Origin: Selenomonadaceae bacterium | Lineage (GTDB): Bacteria; Bacillota; Negativicutes; Selenomonadales; Selenomonadaceae | Length of the DNA: 43,689 bases | Direction: 5' to 3' | Assembly (NCBI GenBank): GCA_017529935.1 | Contig: JAFXNB010000046.1 | Coordinates: forward strand, 1 to 43,689 | Shown here: one piece after another, positions 1-8,653 of the stretch | How the letters are laid out: each line of letters starts with the position of its first letter | Position numbering within the stretch: the stretch's first letter is position 1 | Notes under the pieces: model-generated | Database searches by the model: none | Seen by the model: only the letters and a program-made list of their open reading frames with translations | Told to the model about the DNA's origin: nothing | Program-made: the position numbers and the translations under genes

Positions 1-2
1 TG

Positions 3-947
3 TACCTTGACGGCTGGGGCAATTATTTCTTCAATGAAAGTTACTTCAAAGCGGCGCAGCAGATGGACAAGGCGGGCGATATGCAATTCGTCTTGGGCTT
101 GACTTACGAATTTGAAAGCTGGATGGACATTGATAAAAATTTCGACAAGGCTCTTGGCGTTCAAAAGTACGCTTCCACTCACGTCAAACCTAATTGGGTT
201 AAACTTTTTATGGACGGCACAGTCGAAACGGGCACGGGCTTTGTCGACCCGCTGTATTCCGGCGGCAAGCAGGGCATTGTCAACTGGTCGGAAGAGGAAG
301 TAACCGACATCACGCGCAAGGCAAATTCAAACGGTTTGAGCATGCATATTCACACCATGGGCAATAAGGCGGTCAATCGCGCCGTCAACGCCTACATCAA
401 CGGCGGCAAGGACGAACTGCGCAATACTCTCGTTCACGTACACCAAGTTTTTCCGTCGGATTATAAGCGCATGGCGGATCACAATATCTACGTTACTTCT
501 GGCATGCTTTGGCATCATGTCGAAGACGAGGTTCAAGAGGTGTTGCCCAGCATGGTTCCCGAAGGCATGGGCGATAAAAGTTATCCGATGAAGTCTTTCT
601 TCGATAACGGCGTCAATGTGACTTCGCACTCTGATTTTCCTGCACTCTCCGGCAGCCCCGACGACCCGCTCGGCATTATTGAAGTTGCGGTTACAGGGCA
701 ATGCTACATGGAAACCGGAAAGCCTTGGTGGACTGAAGAACTTTTAACTCGCGAACAGGCTATCACCGCTCTGACTATCAACATCGCAAAGCAAATGTTC
801 CTTGAGAATGAACGCGGCAGGATCAGCACGGGCAAATATGCGGACTTCCTCCTTGTCAACAAAGATATTTTGTCTTGCCCCGCGACGGAAATTCACACCG
901 CAAAACTTGAGGCGACGTACTTTGAAGGCAAAAAAGTTTTCGGCTGA
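3..947 (+). CDS. YtcJ-like amidohydrolase (amidohydrolase family 3), 5' end outside the window
   Basis: The reading frame is open from base 3, so this is the C-terminal part (about 315 residues) of a longer protein. Visible family features are VKLFMDGTVETGTG, the histidine pair in MHIHTMGN, HVHQVFPSDY, a late aspartate in TSHSDFPALSGSPDDP, and a C-terminal GRISTGKYADFLLVN, which is the usual end of metal-dependent amidohydrolases. YtcJ-type enzymes are cytosolic hydrolases whose substrate is mostly unknown. The N-terminal metal-binding HxH would lie upstream and cannot be checked. The gene ends 43 nt before a carboxylesterase on the same strand, so the two may be co-transcribed. The family call is firm; the substrate is unknown. 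Confidence 0.85.
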   Translation, partial: YLDGWGNYFFNESYFKAAQQMDKAGDMQFVLGLTYEFESWMDIDKNFDKALGVQKYASTHVKPNWVKLFMDGTVETGTGFVDPLYSGGKQGIVNWSEEEVTDITRKANSNGLSMHIHTMGNKAVNRAVNAYINGGKDELRNTLVHVHQVFPSDYKRMADHNIYVTSGMLWHHVEDEVQEVLPSMVPEGMGDKSYPMKSFFDNGVNVTSHSDFPALSGSPDDPLGIIEVAVTGQCYMETGKPWWTEELLTREQAITALTINIAKQMFLENERGRISTGKYADFLLVNKDILSCPATEIHTAKLEATYFEGKKVFG

Positions 948-990
948 AAATGTTGTCGGATTCAAAGCGTGAGACTTGAAAGGAAAATAT

Positions 991-2559
991 ATGACTGATT
1001 TAAAAGCACTGCTTCGCGCACAATACGGCGAAAATCATAAAATTATCGATGGCAACTTTGACAAGTCGCTGGCGGTCAAATGCGTCAACGGGACATTCGT
1101 CGGCAAGCGGACGGAAAATATTATCGCTTACAGGGGCATTCCGTTCGTCGGCAAGCAACCCGTCGGCAATATGCGCTGGAAAGCCCCTGTGGACGTTTTG
1201 CCCGATAACGGCGTTTACGAGGCTTACTTCAACGCAAAAAGTGCCTACGGCAATGAAAATTTGGAGACTGGCTCGCTTTTCTATCTTGACGAAGATTGCT
1301 TGTATCTGAACGTGTGGAAGGCGGACGATTCTGCGATTAAAAAGCCCGTCATGGTCTGGATTCACGGCGGAGCTTTTGAGGCGGGCGGAACCGTCGACCC
1401 GATGTTTGACTGCCACAATTTTGTTAAAGAGAATCCAGAAGTTATCGTCGTAACAATCGCTTACAGGCTCGGCGTCTTCGGATTTTTGCACCTGTCACAC
1501 TTGGCGGACGGCAAGGACTATCCCGACGCGCAGAACCTCGGCTTGCTTGACCAAATCGCGGCGTTAAAGTGGATTCACGAAAATATTTCCAATTTCGGCG
1601 GCGACCCCGACAACGTGACGATTTTTGGCGAATCAGCTGGCGCGGGAAGTTGTACACTGCTCCCGCTAATCAAAGGCTCGCAAAAATATTTTAAGCGCGT
1701 CATTGCCCAAAGCGGCGCACCCAATCAAACGCGTTCTTCGGAAGAAGCAATCGCTTGCACAAATAAATTAATGGAAACGCTCGGTTGCAAAACTGTTGCC
1801 GACTTGCTGAAAATTGACGCCCAAAAAATTTTTGAGGCATCAGCTGTACTCTTAATGCGCCAATTTCCTGAACGTGACGGAAAACATTTGCCGTTGGAAC
1901 CGTTTGAGGCTTATGCGAACGGCGCGGCAAAGGACATCGATTTTATTCAAGGCTGCAACAAGGACGAAATGAATTTCTTCGTTTACGGCTTCGGACTGGA
2001 AGGCTGGAACGCGTGGACAGCTGACCGCAAGAAAGGTTTTGCCGTGATTCCGGCTGAAGAAAAAAAGCTTATGGAGAGTTTCTGCAACGACATGACGGGC
2101 GTCGAAAGCTGGGAACGCGACAGCCGTCTTTTAAGTCAGATTTGGTTCAATGCGCCGGTTATTAAGTTGGCGGAAAGTCAGACGCAGGGCGGCGGAAAAT
2201 CTTACGCCTATTACTTCACGCCGGAAGCTTCTTTGCCGATAATGAAATGCGGACACGCCATTGAACTTGCAAGCATATTCAATCATCCGGAAATGACTGA
2301 CGACACGGGCAGAGTTTTCGACGAAATTTTTTCCAAGACGATGCGCAAAATGTGGGTGCAATTCGCCAAAACCGGCGACCCGTCACTTAGCGCGGACATT
2401 TCCCCCGACGGCAAGGCTAAAACGTGGCCGCTCTACGACACCGAAAACAAGCGCGTTATGGTCTTCGACGAATTCGACATCCACCCCGAAAAAGAATCCG
2501 CACGAAAAATCGTCGATTGGGACAGAACCTATTTCCTGACAAAATATTACATGATTTGA
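991..2559 (+). CDS. Type B carboxylesterase (alpha/beta hydrolase)
   Basis: This 522-residue protein has the carboxylesterase/cholinesterase family landmarks in order: an N-terminal GIPF segment, EDCLYLNVW, the oxyanion-hole IHGGAFEAGG, the nucleophile elbow GESAG with Ser215, and the catalytic histidine in GHAIELASIF (His422). The acidic member is probably in GCNKDEMNFF, though this segment is less canonical. The start is ATG 991 because AAAGGA lies 6-7 nt upstream; a TTG at 976 is in frame but has no ribosome site. No signal peptide is seen, so the enzyme is probably cytosolic. It would hydrolyse carboxylic esters; the natural substrate is unknown. A second esterase-like protein lies downstream at 3284. 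Confidence 0.9.
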   Translation: MTDLKALLRAQYGENHKIIDGNFDKSLAVKCVNGTFVGKRTENIIAYRGIPFVGKQPVGNMRWKAPVDVLPDNGVYEAYFNAKSAYGNENLETGSLFYLDEDCLYLNVWKADDSAIKKPVMVWIHGGAFEAGGTVDPMFDCHNFVKENPEVIVVTIAYRLGVFGFLHLSHLADGKDYPDAQNLGLLDQIAALKWIHENISNFGGDPDNVTIFGESAGAGSCTLLPLIKGSQKYFKRVIAQSGAPNQTRSSEEAIACTNKLMETLGCKTVADLLKIDAQKIFEASAVLLMRQFPERDGKHLPLEPFEAYANGAAKDIDFIQGCNKDEMNFFVYGFGLEGWNAWTADRKKGFAVIPAEEKKLMESFCNDMTGVESWERDSRLLSQIWFNAPVIKLAESQTQGGGKSYAYYFTPEASLPIMKCGHAIELASIFNHPEMTDDTGRVFDEIFSKTMRKMWVQFAKTGDPSLSADISPDGKAKTWPLYDTENKRVMVFDEFDIHPEKESARKIVDWDRTYFLTKYYMI

Positions 2560-2632
2560 TTTTTAATCAGCAAGCCACAGGGCAGGGGGATTGACTCCCT
2601 CTGCCTTTCCTTGTGGCGAAAGGAGGAGTAGC

Positions 2633-3268
2633 ATGAAGAAACGCAATTTTATCCGATTGTTTGACCAGAAAAAAAGCCGCATAGATTCTCGCATAAAACG
2701 CGACTATATCGAGAACGGAATCGCGACGGTGCACTGTTGCATTTCCGGCTACAACGACATAATCAATGCATACAGCGCGAAAGACCAGGAGAGCTTGAAT
2801 CCGGATTTTGTCGATTATCTTCAAGACGCAGCCGGTCCCATTCCCGATGAATGTCCGCTGGTTTTGAACGTCATCGGGGATTGCTTGTCGGCTGAAGAGA
2901 AAAAAATTATCGCGGAAATTATTCGCGACGATTTTTCTTACAGGCTTGGTCTGGTCGAAAAGGAGCAGGAACACGAATTCGGATTTTTTATCTTCATGCT
3001 AATCGGATTAATCATCAGCGGATTGCTCTTGTGGTTGACAATTCCTCTTGACGAAGTGCCGCGCGAAATTTTTATCGTATTTTTTTGGTTTTTCGGCGAC
3101 AGAATGTTTGAATACCTTTTCATCACGAGGCGCGAACTTCGGCAAGAAAAGCGGCTCGCCGGACGTTTGGCAAGTATCAAAGTTAATTTCTCGGACACTT
3201 ACGAAAAGCCGCATTATACGGAAGAGCAAATCAGCCAGCTGTACGCCGAAATGGATTTGGAGCAATGA
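2633..3268 (+). CDS. Small membrane protein of unknown function
   Basis: This 211-residue protein was not recognised. The start is ATG 2633, preceded by a strong AAAGGAGGAG. The first 115 residues are charged and soluble. Two hydrophobic segments follow (roughly 116-136 and 145-160), separated by an acidic turn, and then a basic, charged tail of about 50 residues (RRELRQEKRLAGR). The topology therefore suggests two membrane spans with soluble domains on the same side. It lies between an active-looking esterase and a membrane-bound pseudo-esterase, 15 nt before the latter, so the three are probably one transcription unit. I infer that it is a partner of the downstream membrane esterase-like protein, without direct evidence. 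Confidence 0.6.
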   Translation: MKKRNFIRLFDQKKSRIDSRIKRDYIENGIATVHCCISGYNDIINAYSAKDQESLNPDFVDYLQDAAGPIPDECPLVLNVIGDCLSAEEKKIIAEIIRDDFSYRLGLVEKEQEHEFGFFIFMLIGLIISGLLLWLTIPLDEVPREIFIVFFWFFGDRMFEYLFITRRELRQEKRLAGRLASIKVNFSDTYEKPHYTEEQISQLYAEMDLEQ

Positions 3269-3283
3269 AAGTTAAGGTGACGC

Positions 3284-5269
3284 ATGAGAAAACTTTTTAC
3301 GATTGACGATTTATTTATTGCGCTCGTGGCGGCGGTCGGCTATGGTTTCAGCTTTGAAATACCAAAAATTTTAGGTTACCCAGAATGGCTGAGCATAGCG
3401 AGTTGCCTCGTTATCGGAATGGCTCTGGAAGGGCTAGAATACAAAATTGTTTTCAGCAAGACCGTACAGAATAAGCCCGCGTGCAGGTTTACGGCGTTTG
3501 CGGTGCTTATAATCATTTTTTTTGCCGCCGTGTATATCGCCACGACGACGGGCGTTTCAATACTCAATTACGTGGTGGAGCAATTCCAATTCGTTATAAT
3601 CCCGCCGATTTTGATTTTTGCGTTTAACATGGCTCTGCGCCAATATCGCATAAAAAAAATTCGCGAACGCTACGGCGACGGGAGCGACGGCTTTGTATTC
3701 GACGGTCAGCTGAAACAAAGCGAACTCGACAAACTGAATCAGCAGAATCAGCACATTCACGGCGCATTTGATAACAATCTCGCGGTTAAGACAAAAACGG
3801 GCATCTTCGTCGGAATAAAAGAGAAGAACGCCATAAATTTTTCGGGCATTCCCTACGCCAAACCTCCCGTCGGTGAACTTCGCTGGAAAGCTCCGGAGCC
3901 ATTGCCCGAATCGGAAAATGTGTTCGAGGCAAAACATTTGGGCGCGTCCGCCATTCAAGTCGATTACGACGGTTCGATTTTAAAACACCACAGGCAAAGC
4001 GAAGATTGCTTGACGCTCAACATTTGCATTGAAAGTAAACGTTCGAAGCGGAAAAAGCCTGTCCTCGTGATTTTTCACCACGGCGATTTTACTTACGGCG
4101 GTTCAGCCGACCCGCTATTTTACGGCGATGATTTCACCAAAATTTATCCGAACACGGTGGGCGTCATTTTTAATTACCGTCTGGGAGTTTTCGGCTTCAT
4201 CGATTTTTCCGAAGTTCCCGGCGGCGAAAAATATCCTGACGCGTTGAATCTCGGCTTGCTTGATCAGATTGCGGCACTTCGCTGGATTAAAGAAAATATT
4301 TCCGCGTTTGGCGGCGACCCCGAACAAATTACCGTCATGGGTTTTGAATCGGGCGCGTTGAGCTTAAGTTTGCTTGCGGCGTGTGAGCAGGCAAAGGGTT
4401 TGTTCAAAAGGGCGTTCATATTTTACGGCGACCCAATGTTTACTTACGCGACGCCGGAAACGTCCAGAAACTTGGCGAAAAAACTTTTGCAAGAAACTGC
4501 GACAACGAACATGGAAGAACTTATGCGACTTTCGACACAGCGGCTCAAAGACGCGCAACAAAAACTTGTATTGGATTTGGCGTCCGGACCGACCCGCGAC
4601 GGAAAATTAATTCCCGCAGATATGTACACCGCCTATCAGAACGGAGCCGCCGCCGGTATCGAATTCATTATCGGAATCCCCAGCAACGAAAAACAAATTT
4701 ATAAATCCCTTGTCGGCGAAAAAAAATACGAGGATTTCATATCCAAGGAGATTAATTCCATTGTGCGTTTCCTTGACGACAACTATCCCGCCGGAGCAAA
4801 AGCCGTAAGAAACTATATCGCGGAGCAAGCGGCGTCGATGTCCGAATTGGAAGCCAAAGCAAAGATGTACGAGCAATTTTACACTTTGAGCACCTATCGT
4901 TGTGCGCAAAATTTGACTGCGGGCGGAAACAAAGTTTATCTGCTCTATTGGAACGTCAAGCCGCTGATTGAAAATTTGGGTTCCGGCACCGTAGACGTTT
5001 TGGCGACGTTTTGCGGCAGTCGCAAAGCTGTTGAGTTGTATGGCAACGTGCTAAACAAGGATATAGCCGAGACACTCCAAAAACTTTTCCGGAAATTTCA
5101 AAGCGGCGACGAGCTACGACTTTTTAACAACGAAATCAAAGGAATCAACGCCATTGACTGGAAAGAATTTCCGCAGGCTCTAATTGTTTCCGAGAAATCC
5201 TTTAAATGCGAGCCGATTGCGGATAAGCTGACAGAAGTCAAATGCTTGCTGGAGTTTCTCAAAGAATAA
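3284..5269 (+). CDS. Membrane-anchored carboxylesterase-like protein, predicted catalytically dead
   Basis: This 661-residue protein has an N-terminal membrane domain with about four spans (near residues 8-28, 35-52, 70-90 and 98-118), a basic linker, and then a type B carboxylesterase fold from about residue 157 to the end. The fold is clear (GIPYAKPPVGELRWKAPE, EDCLTLNI, NLGLLDQIAALRWIKENI), but the active site is not. The nucleophile elbow reads GFESG at 353-357 where the upstream paralogue has GESAG, so the serine is displaced by one position. The oxyanion segment is HHGDF instead of HGGAF, and the region of the catalytic histidine has no histidine (GTVDVLATF). I infer a pseudoenzyme or binding protein. 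No frameshift is seen, and the long intact frame argues for selection. Confidence 0.8.
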   Translation: MRKLFTIDDLFIALVAAVGYGFSFEIPKILGYPEWLSIASCLVIGMALEGLEYKIVFSKTVQNKPACRFTAFAVLIIIFFAAVYIATTTGVSILNYVVEQFQFVIIPPILIFAFNMALRQYRIKKIRERYGDGSDGFVFDGQLKQSELDKLNQQNQHIHGAFDNNLAVKTKTGIFVGIKEKNAINFSGIPYAKPPVGELRWKAPEPLPESENVFEAKHLGASAIQVDYDGSILKHHRQSEDCLTLNICIESKRSKRKKPVLVIFHHGDFTYGGSADPLFYGDDFTKIYPNTVGVIFNYRLGVFGFIDFSEVPGGEKYPDALNLGLLDQIAALRWIKENISAFGGDPEQITVMGFESGALSLSLLAACEQAKGLFKRAFIFYGDPMFTYATPETSRNLAKKLLQETATTNMEELMRLSTQRLKDAQQKLVLDLASGPTRDGKLIPADMYTAYQNGAAAGIEFIIGIPSNEKQIYKSLVGEKKYEDFISKEINSIVRFLDDNYPAGAKAVRNYIAEQAASMSELEAKAKMYEQFYTLSTYRCAQNLTAGGNKVYLLYWNVKPLIENLGSGTVDVLATFCGSRKAVELYGNVLNKDIAETLQKLFRKFQSGDELRLFNNEIKGINAIDWKEFPQALIVSEKSFKCEPIADKLTEVKCLLEFLKE

Positions 5270-5530
5270 CTTTCCGTCATGATACGAAATCATTTGTCAA
5301 TAAAAATGCGCTTTGTCGTGAGGGATTTACAAAGTAATCCTATTAGTGCACCGATAAAAGTTAAGCGTCGCAAGTCAATCAACAACTTGTGCGGCACGCA
5401 AGCAATCGTTTCGCCGACATTTTTAATCGCGCCGCGCTTCACGCAAATTTTTTTTCCGAATCAAAAGCAACCGTCAACGGCATTAACGAAAAAATTATCC
5501 GCACGGCGATTAAAATTAAATCGTTGCGCG
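5270..5530. other. Gap with no recognisable gene
   Basis: The short frames here lack ribosome sites and convincing similarity. The minus strand carries short hydrophobic stretches that could be the tail of the decayed locus to the right, but nothing can be named. Confidence 0.4.
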
Positions 5531-5819
5531 TCACTTTGAAACCTCTTTAATCGCGTTGACGGCAATTTGAGCTTTTTTGTAGTCGGCATAATCTTTGCCA
5601 GTGAGCGAGCCGTAATTTTCCCTCTTGACGTTGCCAAATAAATCGTAGCCCGTGAATTCGGCGGCGGTAATTTTTTTGTCCTTAATCGTAAGCGTCAAAG
5701 TGCTGTTGCCCAATTTCTCGTCGCGTGAACTTTCAACAATATAAACTCCGTCTTTGGCGTTGGACAAGTCGATTTTATTTTGCGCGGGCTTCGGCGTGCA
5801 GTTCGTGGAAAATTTTCAT
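5531..5819 (-). pseudogene. FMN-binding domain protein fragment
   Basis: The minus-strand frame gives about 78 residues beginning NAKDGVYIVESSRDEK and continuing with LTLTIKDKKITAAEFTGYD, YGSLTGKDY and a C-terminal helix AQIAVNAIKEV. This is the pattern of the small FMN-binding domain found in secreted, covalently flavinylated proteins and membrane-anchored lipoproteins. Upstream in the same frame is a short NCTPKPAQNK stretch that looks like a mature lipoprotein N-terminus, but a TGA at 5816-5818 cuts it off, and no signal peptide is in frame. The domain is therefore probably a remnant; an internal TTG start at 5767 would give only the bare domain. The ApbE remnant at 8468 would encode the enzyme that flavinylates such domains. 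Confidence 0.6.
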
Positions 5820-6060
5820 GACTACAAACGCGCTGTTGTTCGCCGCCAGAAAGTTGGCTGGGCAAATGATTCGCTCTGTCTTACAAGCCAACATGTTTTA
5901 GTTTGGTCATCGCGTCGTTCAAGTCGGGCAAGCCGTGATAATATTGCGCAAATAAATCCCGCGCCCGCTACCCAATAAACCGCCGAACGCTCCCAGCAAA
6001 CAGCCTTCGCCCAAAAATTCGCGGACAATATTTTTATTCGCCGCGCCCCATGCTTTTTTC
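5820..6060 (-). pseudogene. Decayed MacB/LolD-type ABC transporter fragments
   Basis: Reading the minus strand from 6060, one frame gives AWGAANKNIVREFLGEG followed by LLGAFGGLLG, the usual FtsX-type permease C-terminal motif (a helix ending in a GGLLG-like turn). Another frame near 5880 gives DRANHLPSQLSGGEQQR, the ABC ATPase signature with its flanking LolD/MacB context, preceded by KLKHVGL and an in-frame TAA at 5881-5883. Frames change between the pieces and Walker A is absent. This is debris of an ABC exporter, its permease and ATPase fragments now fused by deletion. It precedes the FMN-binding remnant on the same strand. Confidence 0.65.
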
Positions 6061-6645
6061 AAGCCGATTTTAATTTGCTTAGTATGTTGAATTCCGAATT
6101 TGTGATTCAGTGGACGAGTTGCGGTTGAATCCCTTCGACGCCCGTTGAAATTTTTTCTTCGATTAATTACAAACTAAATTCCTGCCCGATAATTTCCTTC
6201 AATCTGCCAATACGAGCTGACTTTTTGCAGTTCGGCAAAATTCGTGCCCCGATAAAATTTAGCGAACGTCGGAAATTTTTTTTACATCAAAAGTCGCCGC
6301 CTCGTTCCCACTCGCCGACGCCAAAGCCGCACTCGTTGCCCTCGGTGGCGTGAATATCGATTTCAATACATCAAGACGCTTGTGAACAGGAAGAACAGCT
6401 TCAGCGGGATTTTTAAAACGCCCATTTGCAACGCGAAGAATAAAATTTCCACGACGACCCGCGACGAATCCCGCCCAAATCATTTTTACATCGCTCGACG
6501 AGTTATTGAACAGGGCTTGATGGAATAGAATCACTTCCGCGCCCTTGCGATAGACCGCCAAGGATGCCGCCAACGCCAGAGCCTTTGCCTTGCCTGTCGT
6601 CATCGATTTTTTATGTAGGAACTAGTTTAATTCCTAATTGATTTT
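6061..6645 (-). other. Decayed region with no intact gene
   Basis: The longest minus-strand frame (6259-6603, 114 codons) has no good ribosome site and no family pattern. Neighbouring frames contain short gene-like stretches: a hydrophobic run ILFFALQMGVLKIPLKLFF, a glycine-rich SGVGGILGG, and NFAELQKVSSYWQIEG near 6190-6250. They shift frame repeatedly. I read this as more of the decayed transporter locus, but I cannot name a parent gene. Confidence 0.4.
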
Positions 6646-7347
6646 TCAAGCCGCAGAAAATTTTTTGAAGTCAAACGTAATAATTTTATCGCAAACCATC
6701 GGCTTGCCGTTCTGGTCAAGTGCGGGCTTAAAAGTCCACTGCATAGCCGCCTTGCGTGCAATTTCATCGACGAAATATCTGCCCGAAGTTTGAACGACTT
6801 CAGCCGATTTGACTTTGCCGTCCTTGCCGATTCTCACCGCGATTGACACGTAGCCGCGATAGCCAAGCCCGCTGCCCTTTTCCGGATAAACTTCCATGAT
6901 CGCGACGGGCGGTCGTCCCATTTGCTGTTTAGCATTAGGAGGAACTACGACGACTTCTTTAGGCGGCTCCTCGCTCTGAACTTTTTGTTGAGATTCCTGC
7001 TCCGTCTTGACGACTTGCGGCGGCTTTGGCGGTTCAATCGGTTTAACTTCTGGCGGCGGCGGTTCGATTATCGGTTCGGGGATTGTCAATTCGGGAACAA
7101 ATAAATCTCGCGCGTTGAACGTCGGCAAAATTTCTTGAACGGTTTCAGTCGGAATTGCCTCCGCCTCGATAACTGTCACGTCGGGCGGCAATAAATCCAC
7201 GTCGACCCATTCAAATTCCGCTACGTCTTCAATCGTCGGCTCCGGCATTAAATGTGGCAGAACGTAGGAAAATCCCAACGCCGACAGGAAATGAAACGCT
7301 ATCGACGCAAAAATTGTTGTCCGCCAATAAGTGGAGTAGCCGCTCAT
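6646..7347 (-). CDS. tonB: TonB energy transducer
   Basis: This 233-residue protein has a single N-terminal membrane span (about 12-32), then a proline-rich periplasmic spacer containing PPPPEVKPIEPPKPPQ, and a C-terminal TonB domain: GRPPVAIMEVYPEKGSGLGY, an IGKDGKVKSAEVVQTSG strand pair, and AAMQWTFKPALDQNGKP. TonB couples the proton gradient harvested by ExbB-ExbD to outer-membrane receptors. Its ATG overlaps the exbD stop by 4 nt (ATGA), which implies translational coupling. It is the last intact gene of the operon; decayed genes follow. No TonB-dependent receptor is in the window, so the cargo is unknown. Confidence 0.92.
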   Translation of the reverse strand: MSGYSTYWRTTIFASIAFHFLSALGFSYVLPHLMPEPTIEDVAEFEWVDVDLLPPDVTVIEAEAIPTETVQEILPTFNARDLFVPELTIPEPIIEPPPPEVKPIEPPKPPQVVKTEQESQQKVQSEEPPKEVVVVPPNAKQQMGRPPVAIMEVYPEKGSGLGYRGYVSIAVRIGKDGKVKSAEVVQTSGRYFVDEIARKAAMQWTFKPALDQNGKPMVCDKIITFDFKKFSAA

Positions 7348-7754
7348 TTTTTCATCTCCGTCGCGATTGACACGCGATAAGCTCCCGATTTTTTCAGCAG
7401 GTCAAGCACCGCAACAACGCTTTCATATCGCGCAGATTTATCGCCGCGCAGGACGAAAATTGTATCCTTGTCCGCTGTCAAAGCCGCGTGAACTTTTTCT
7501 GCAAGTTCCTGATTCGGCACGCTGTCTTTATCAAAGAGCACGTCGCCACTTTCAAGGACGGTTATCGGCACGATATTCGGGCGAGTCTCCTGCTTTGCGG
7601 TCGACGATTGCGGTAAACTTACGGGCAAAGTATTTGTCTGCACCATGTAAATTGTACTAATCATGAAAAAAACCAGCAGGAAAAGCATTATGTCAATCAT
7701 CGGGATTATCATGACGAGCGGTTCTTTTTTTTCGCGAAAGTCACGGCGTCTCAT
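7344..7754 (-). CDS. exbD: ExbD/TolR family biopolymer transport protein
   Basis: This 136-residue protein begins at ATG 7754 with a GGAGGGG site 4-5 nt upstream; the frame is open further back, but this start fits best and overlaps exbB by 14 nt. It has the ExbD layout: a basic cytoplasmic N-terminus (RRRDFREKKEP), one membrane span with the essential aspartate (IIPMIDIMLFLLVFFM), and a periplasmic domain with ITVLESGDVLFDKDSV and a C-terminal VVAVLDLLKKSGAYRVSIATE. ExbD works with ExbB as the proton-driven motor that energises TonB. Confidence 0.93.
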   Translation of the reverse strand: MRRRDFREKKEPLVMIIPMIDIMLFLLVFFMISTIYMVQTNTLPVSLPQSSTAKQETRPNIVPITVLESGDVLFDKDSVPNQELAEKVHAALTADKDTIFVLRGDKSARYESVVAVLDLLKKSGAYRVSIATEMKK

Positions 7755-8370
7755 GTTGCCCCTCCAAACCCGCAAGCACTATGTTTACCGTTTTATCAAG
7801 CTTGGTTAAATTTTCGTCGAGTTTCTGCGCAAAGTAGGTGTGGACAATCAACGCGAAGATTGACACGCAAAGCCCCGTTGCCGTCGCGATTAGTGCCTCG
7901 CCGATGCCGCCGGTTATCGCCAGTGGTTGCCCCGCCTGTATGCTGAAAATATTAAATGATTCAATCATGCCGCTAATCGTTCCGAGCAGTCCGAGCAATG
8001 GAGCCAACGTCACAATCATGGAAAGATAATTCAAGCGGGCGCGCAGTCTCATTGCCTCTTCGTCATAGGAAGTATTCAAAGCAAGGGAGACATTTTCGCC
8101 CGCCACAGCCGCTTTAACGCCCGCCGCCGCAACAATCCCAACGCAAGAATTTTCCTGATTGCAAAAGTTCAAAACCTCGTCGAGATTTTGCCGCTTGAAA
8201 TTTTCCTTAAGCAAGGACAAAAAAGTTTCGCTCTCATGGCTGGCGTAGTTGTAAAATCTAAAACGCTCAATACCAATGGCGGCGACCGCTATCGAGCTGA
8301 TTAAAAGCAAGTACATGACGGGTCCGCCCTTAGCGAAAAGTTCAACGACTTCCAAAAAAAATCTCTCCAT
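7741..8370 (-). CDS. exbB: ExbB/TolQ/MotA family proton channel protein
   Basis: This 209-residue protein has three hydrophobic segments and the MotA/TolQ/ExbB signature: RARLNYLSMIVTLAPLLGLLGTISGMI, followed by GGIGEALIATATGLCVSIFALIVH. An N-terminal span (GGPVMYLLLISSIAVAAIGIE) precedes a large cytoplasmic loop. It forms the channel of the TonB motor with ExbD. The ATG at 8370 has only a weak ribosome site. It is first in the exbB-exbD-tonB operon and has a good promoter just upstream. TolQ is excluded mainly by the neighbouring tonB. Confidence 0.93.
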   Translation of the reverse strand: MERFFLEVVELFAKGGPVMYLLLISSIAVAAIGIERFRFYNYASHESETFLSLLKENFKRQNLDEVLNFCNQENSCVGIVAAAGVKAAVAGENVSLALNTSYDEEAMRLRARLNYLSMIVTLAPLLGLLGTISGMIESFNIFSIQAGQPLAITGGIGEALIATATGLCVSIFALIVHTYFAQKLDENLTKLDKTVNIVLAGLEGQHETP

Positions 8371-8392
8371 TCATGACTAATTTTAGCATGAT

Positions 8393-8421
8393 AATATAGC
8401 ACACAGCTTTTTTTACGACAA
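8393..8421 (-). promoter_or_regulatory. Sigma-A-type promoter for exbB-exbD-tonB
   Basis: On the minus strand, TTGTCG and TATATT are separated by 17 nt, about 23 nt before the exbB start. The leader is very short. I did not find a convincing Fur box. Confidence 0.55.
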
Positions 8422-8467
8422 TATCGGCTAAAAACCTGCACCGAGTTTTGAGCGCAGTGAAATTTTA

Positions 8468-8594
8468 ATGGGCACGGTCGTCACGCTGAGGGCGGAAGAA
8501 AAAAAATTCTCAAGCGGCAATCGAAGAAAGTTTCGCGCGAATTGCTCAGCTGGAGAAAAATATTTTCGCCGACGTAAATTGTACCGAAAAATAA
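8468..8594 (+). pseudogene. ApbE (FAD:protein FMN transferase) N-terminal fragment
   Basis: Two plus-strand frames join into an ApbE N-terminus. MGTVVTLRAEE comes from the ATG at 8468. After a frame change in an A8 run near 8499-8506, SQAAIEESFARIAQLEKNIF follows, ending at a TAA at 8592-8594. In ApbE proteins a 'GT.VTL.A' strand is followed by a helix 'A..AI.E.FARI..LE', as here. The FMN-transfer catalytic part is missing. ApbE attaches FMN covalently to secreted proteins, so this remnant pairs logically with the FMN-binding remnant at 5531. Confidence 0.5.
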
Positions 8595-8653
8595 TTTCTT
8601 GAGAGGTATTCCATAATTGTGTTGAGAGTTTTTAATCAAATCCTTGTCGAAAT

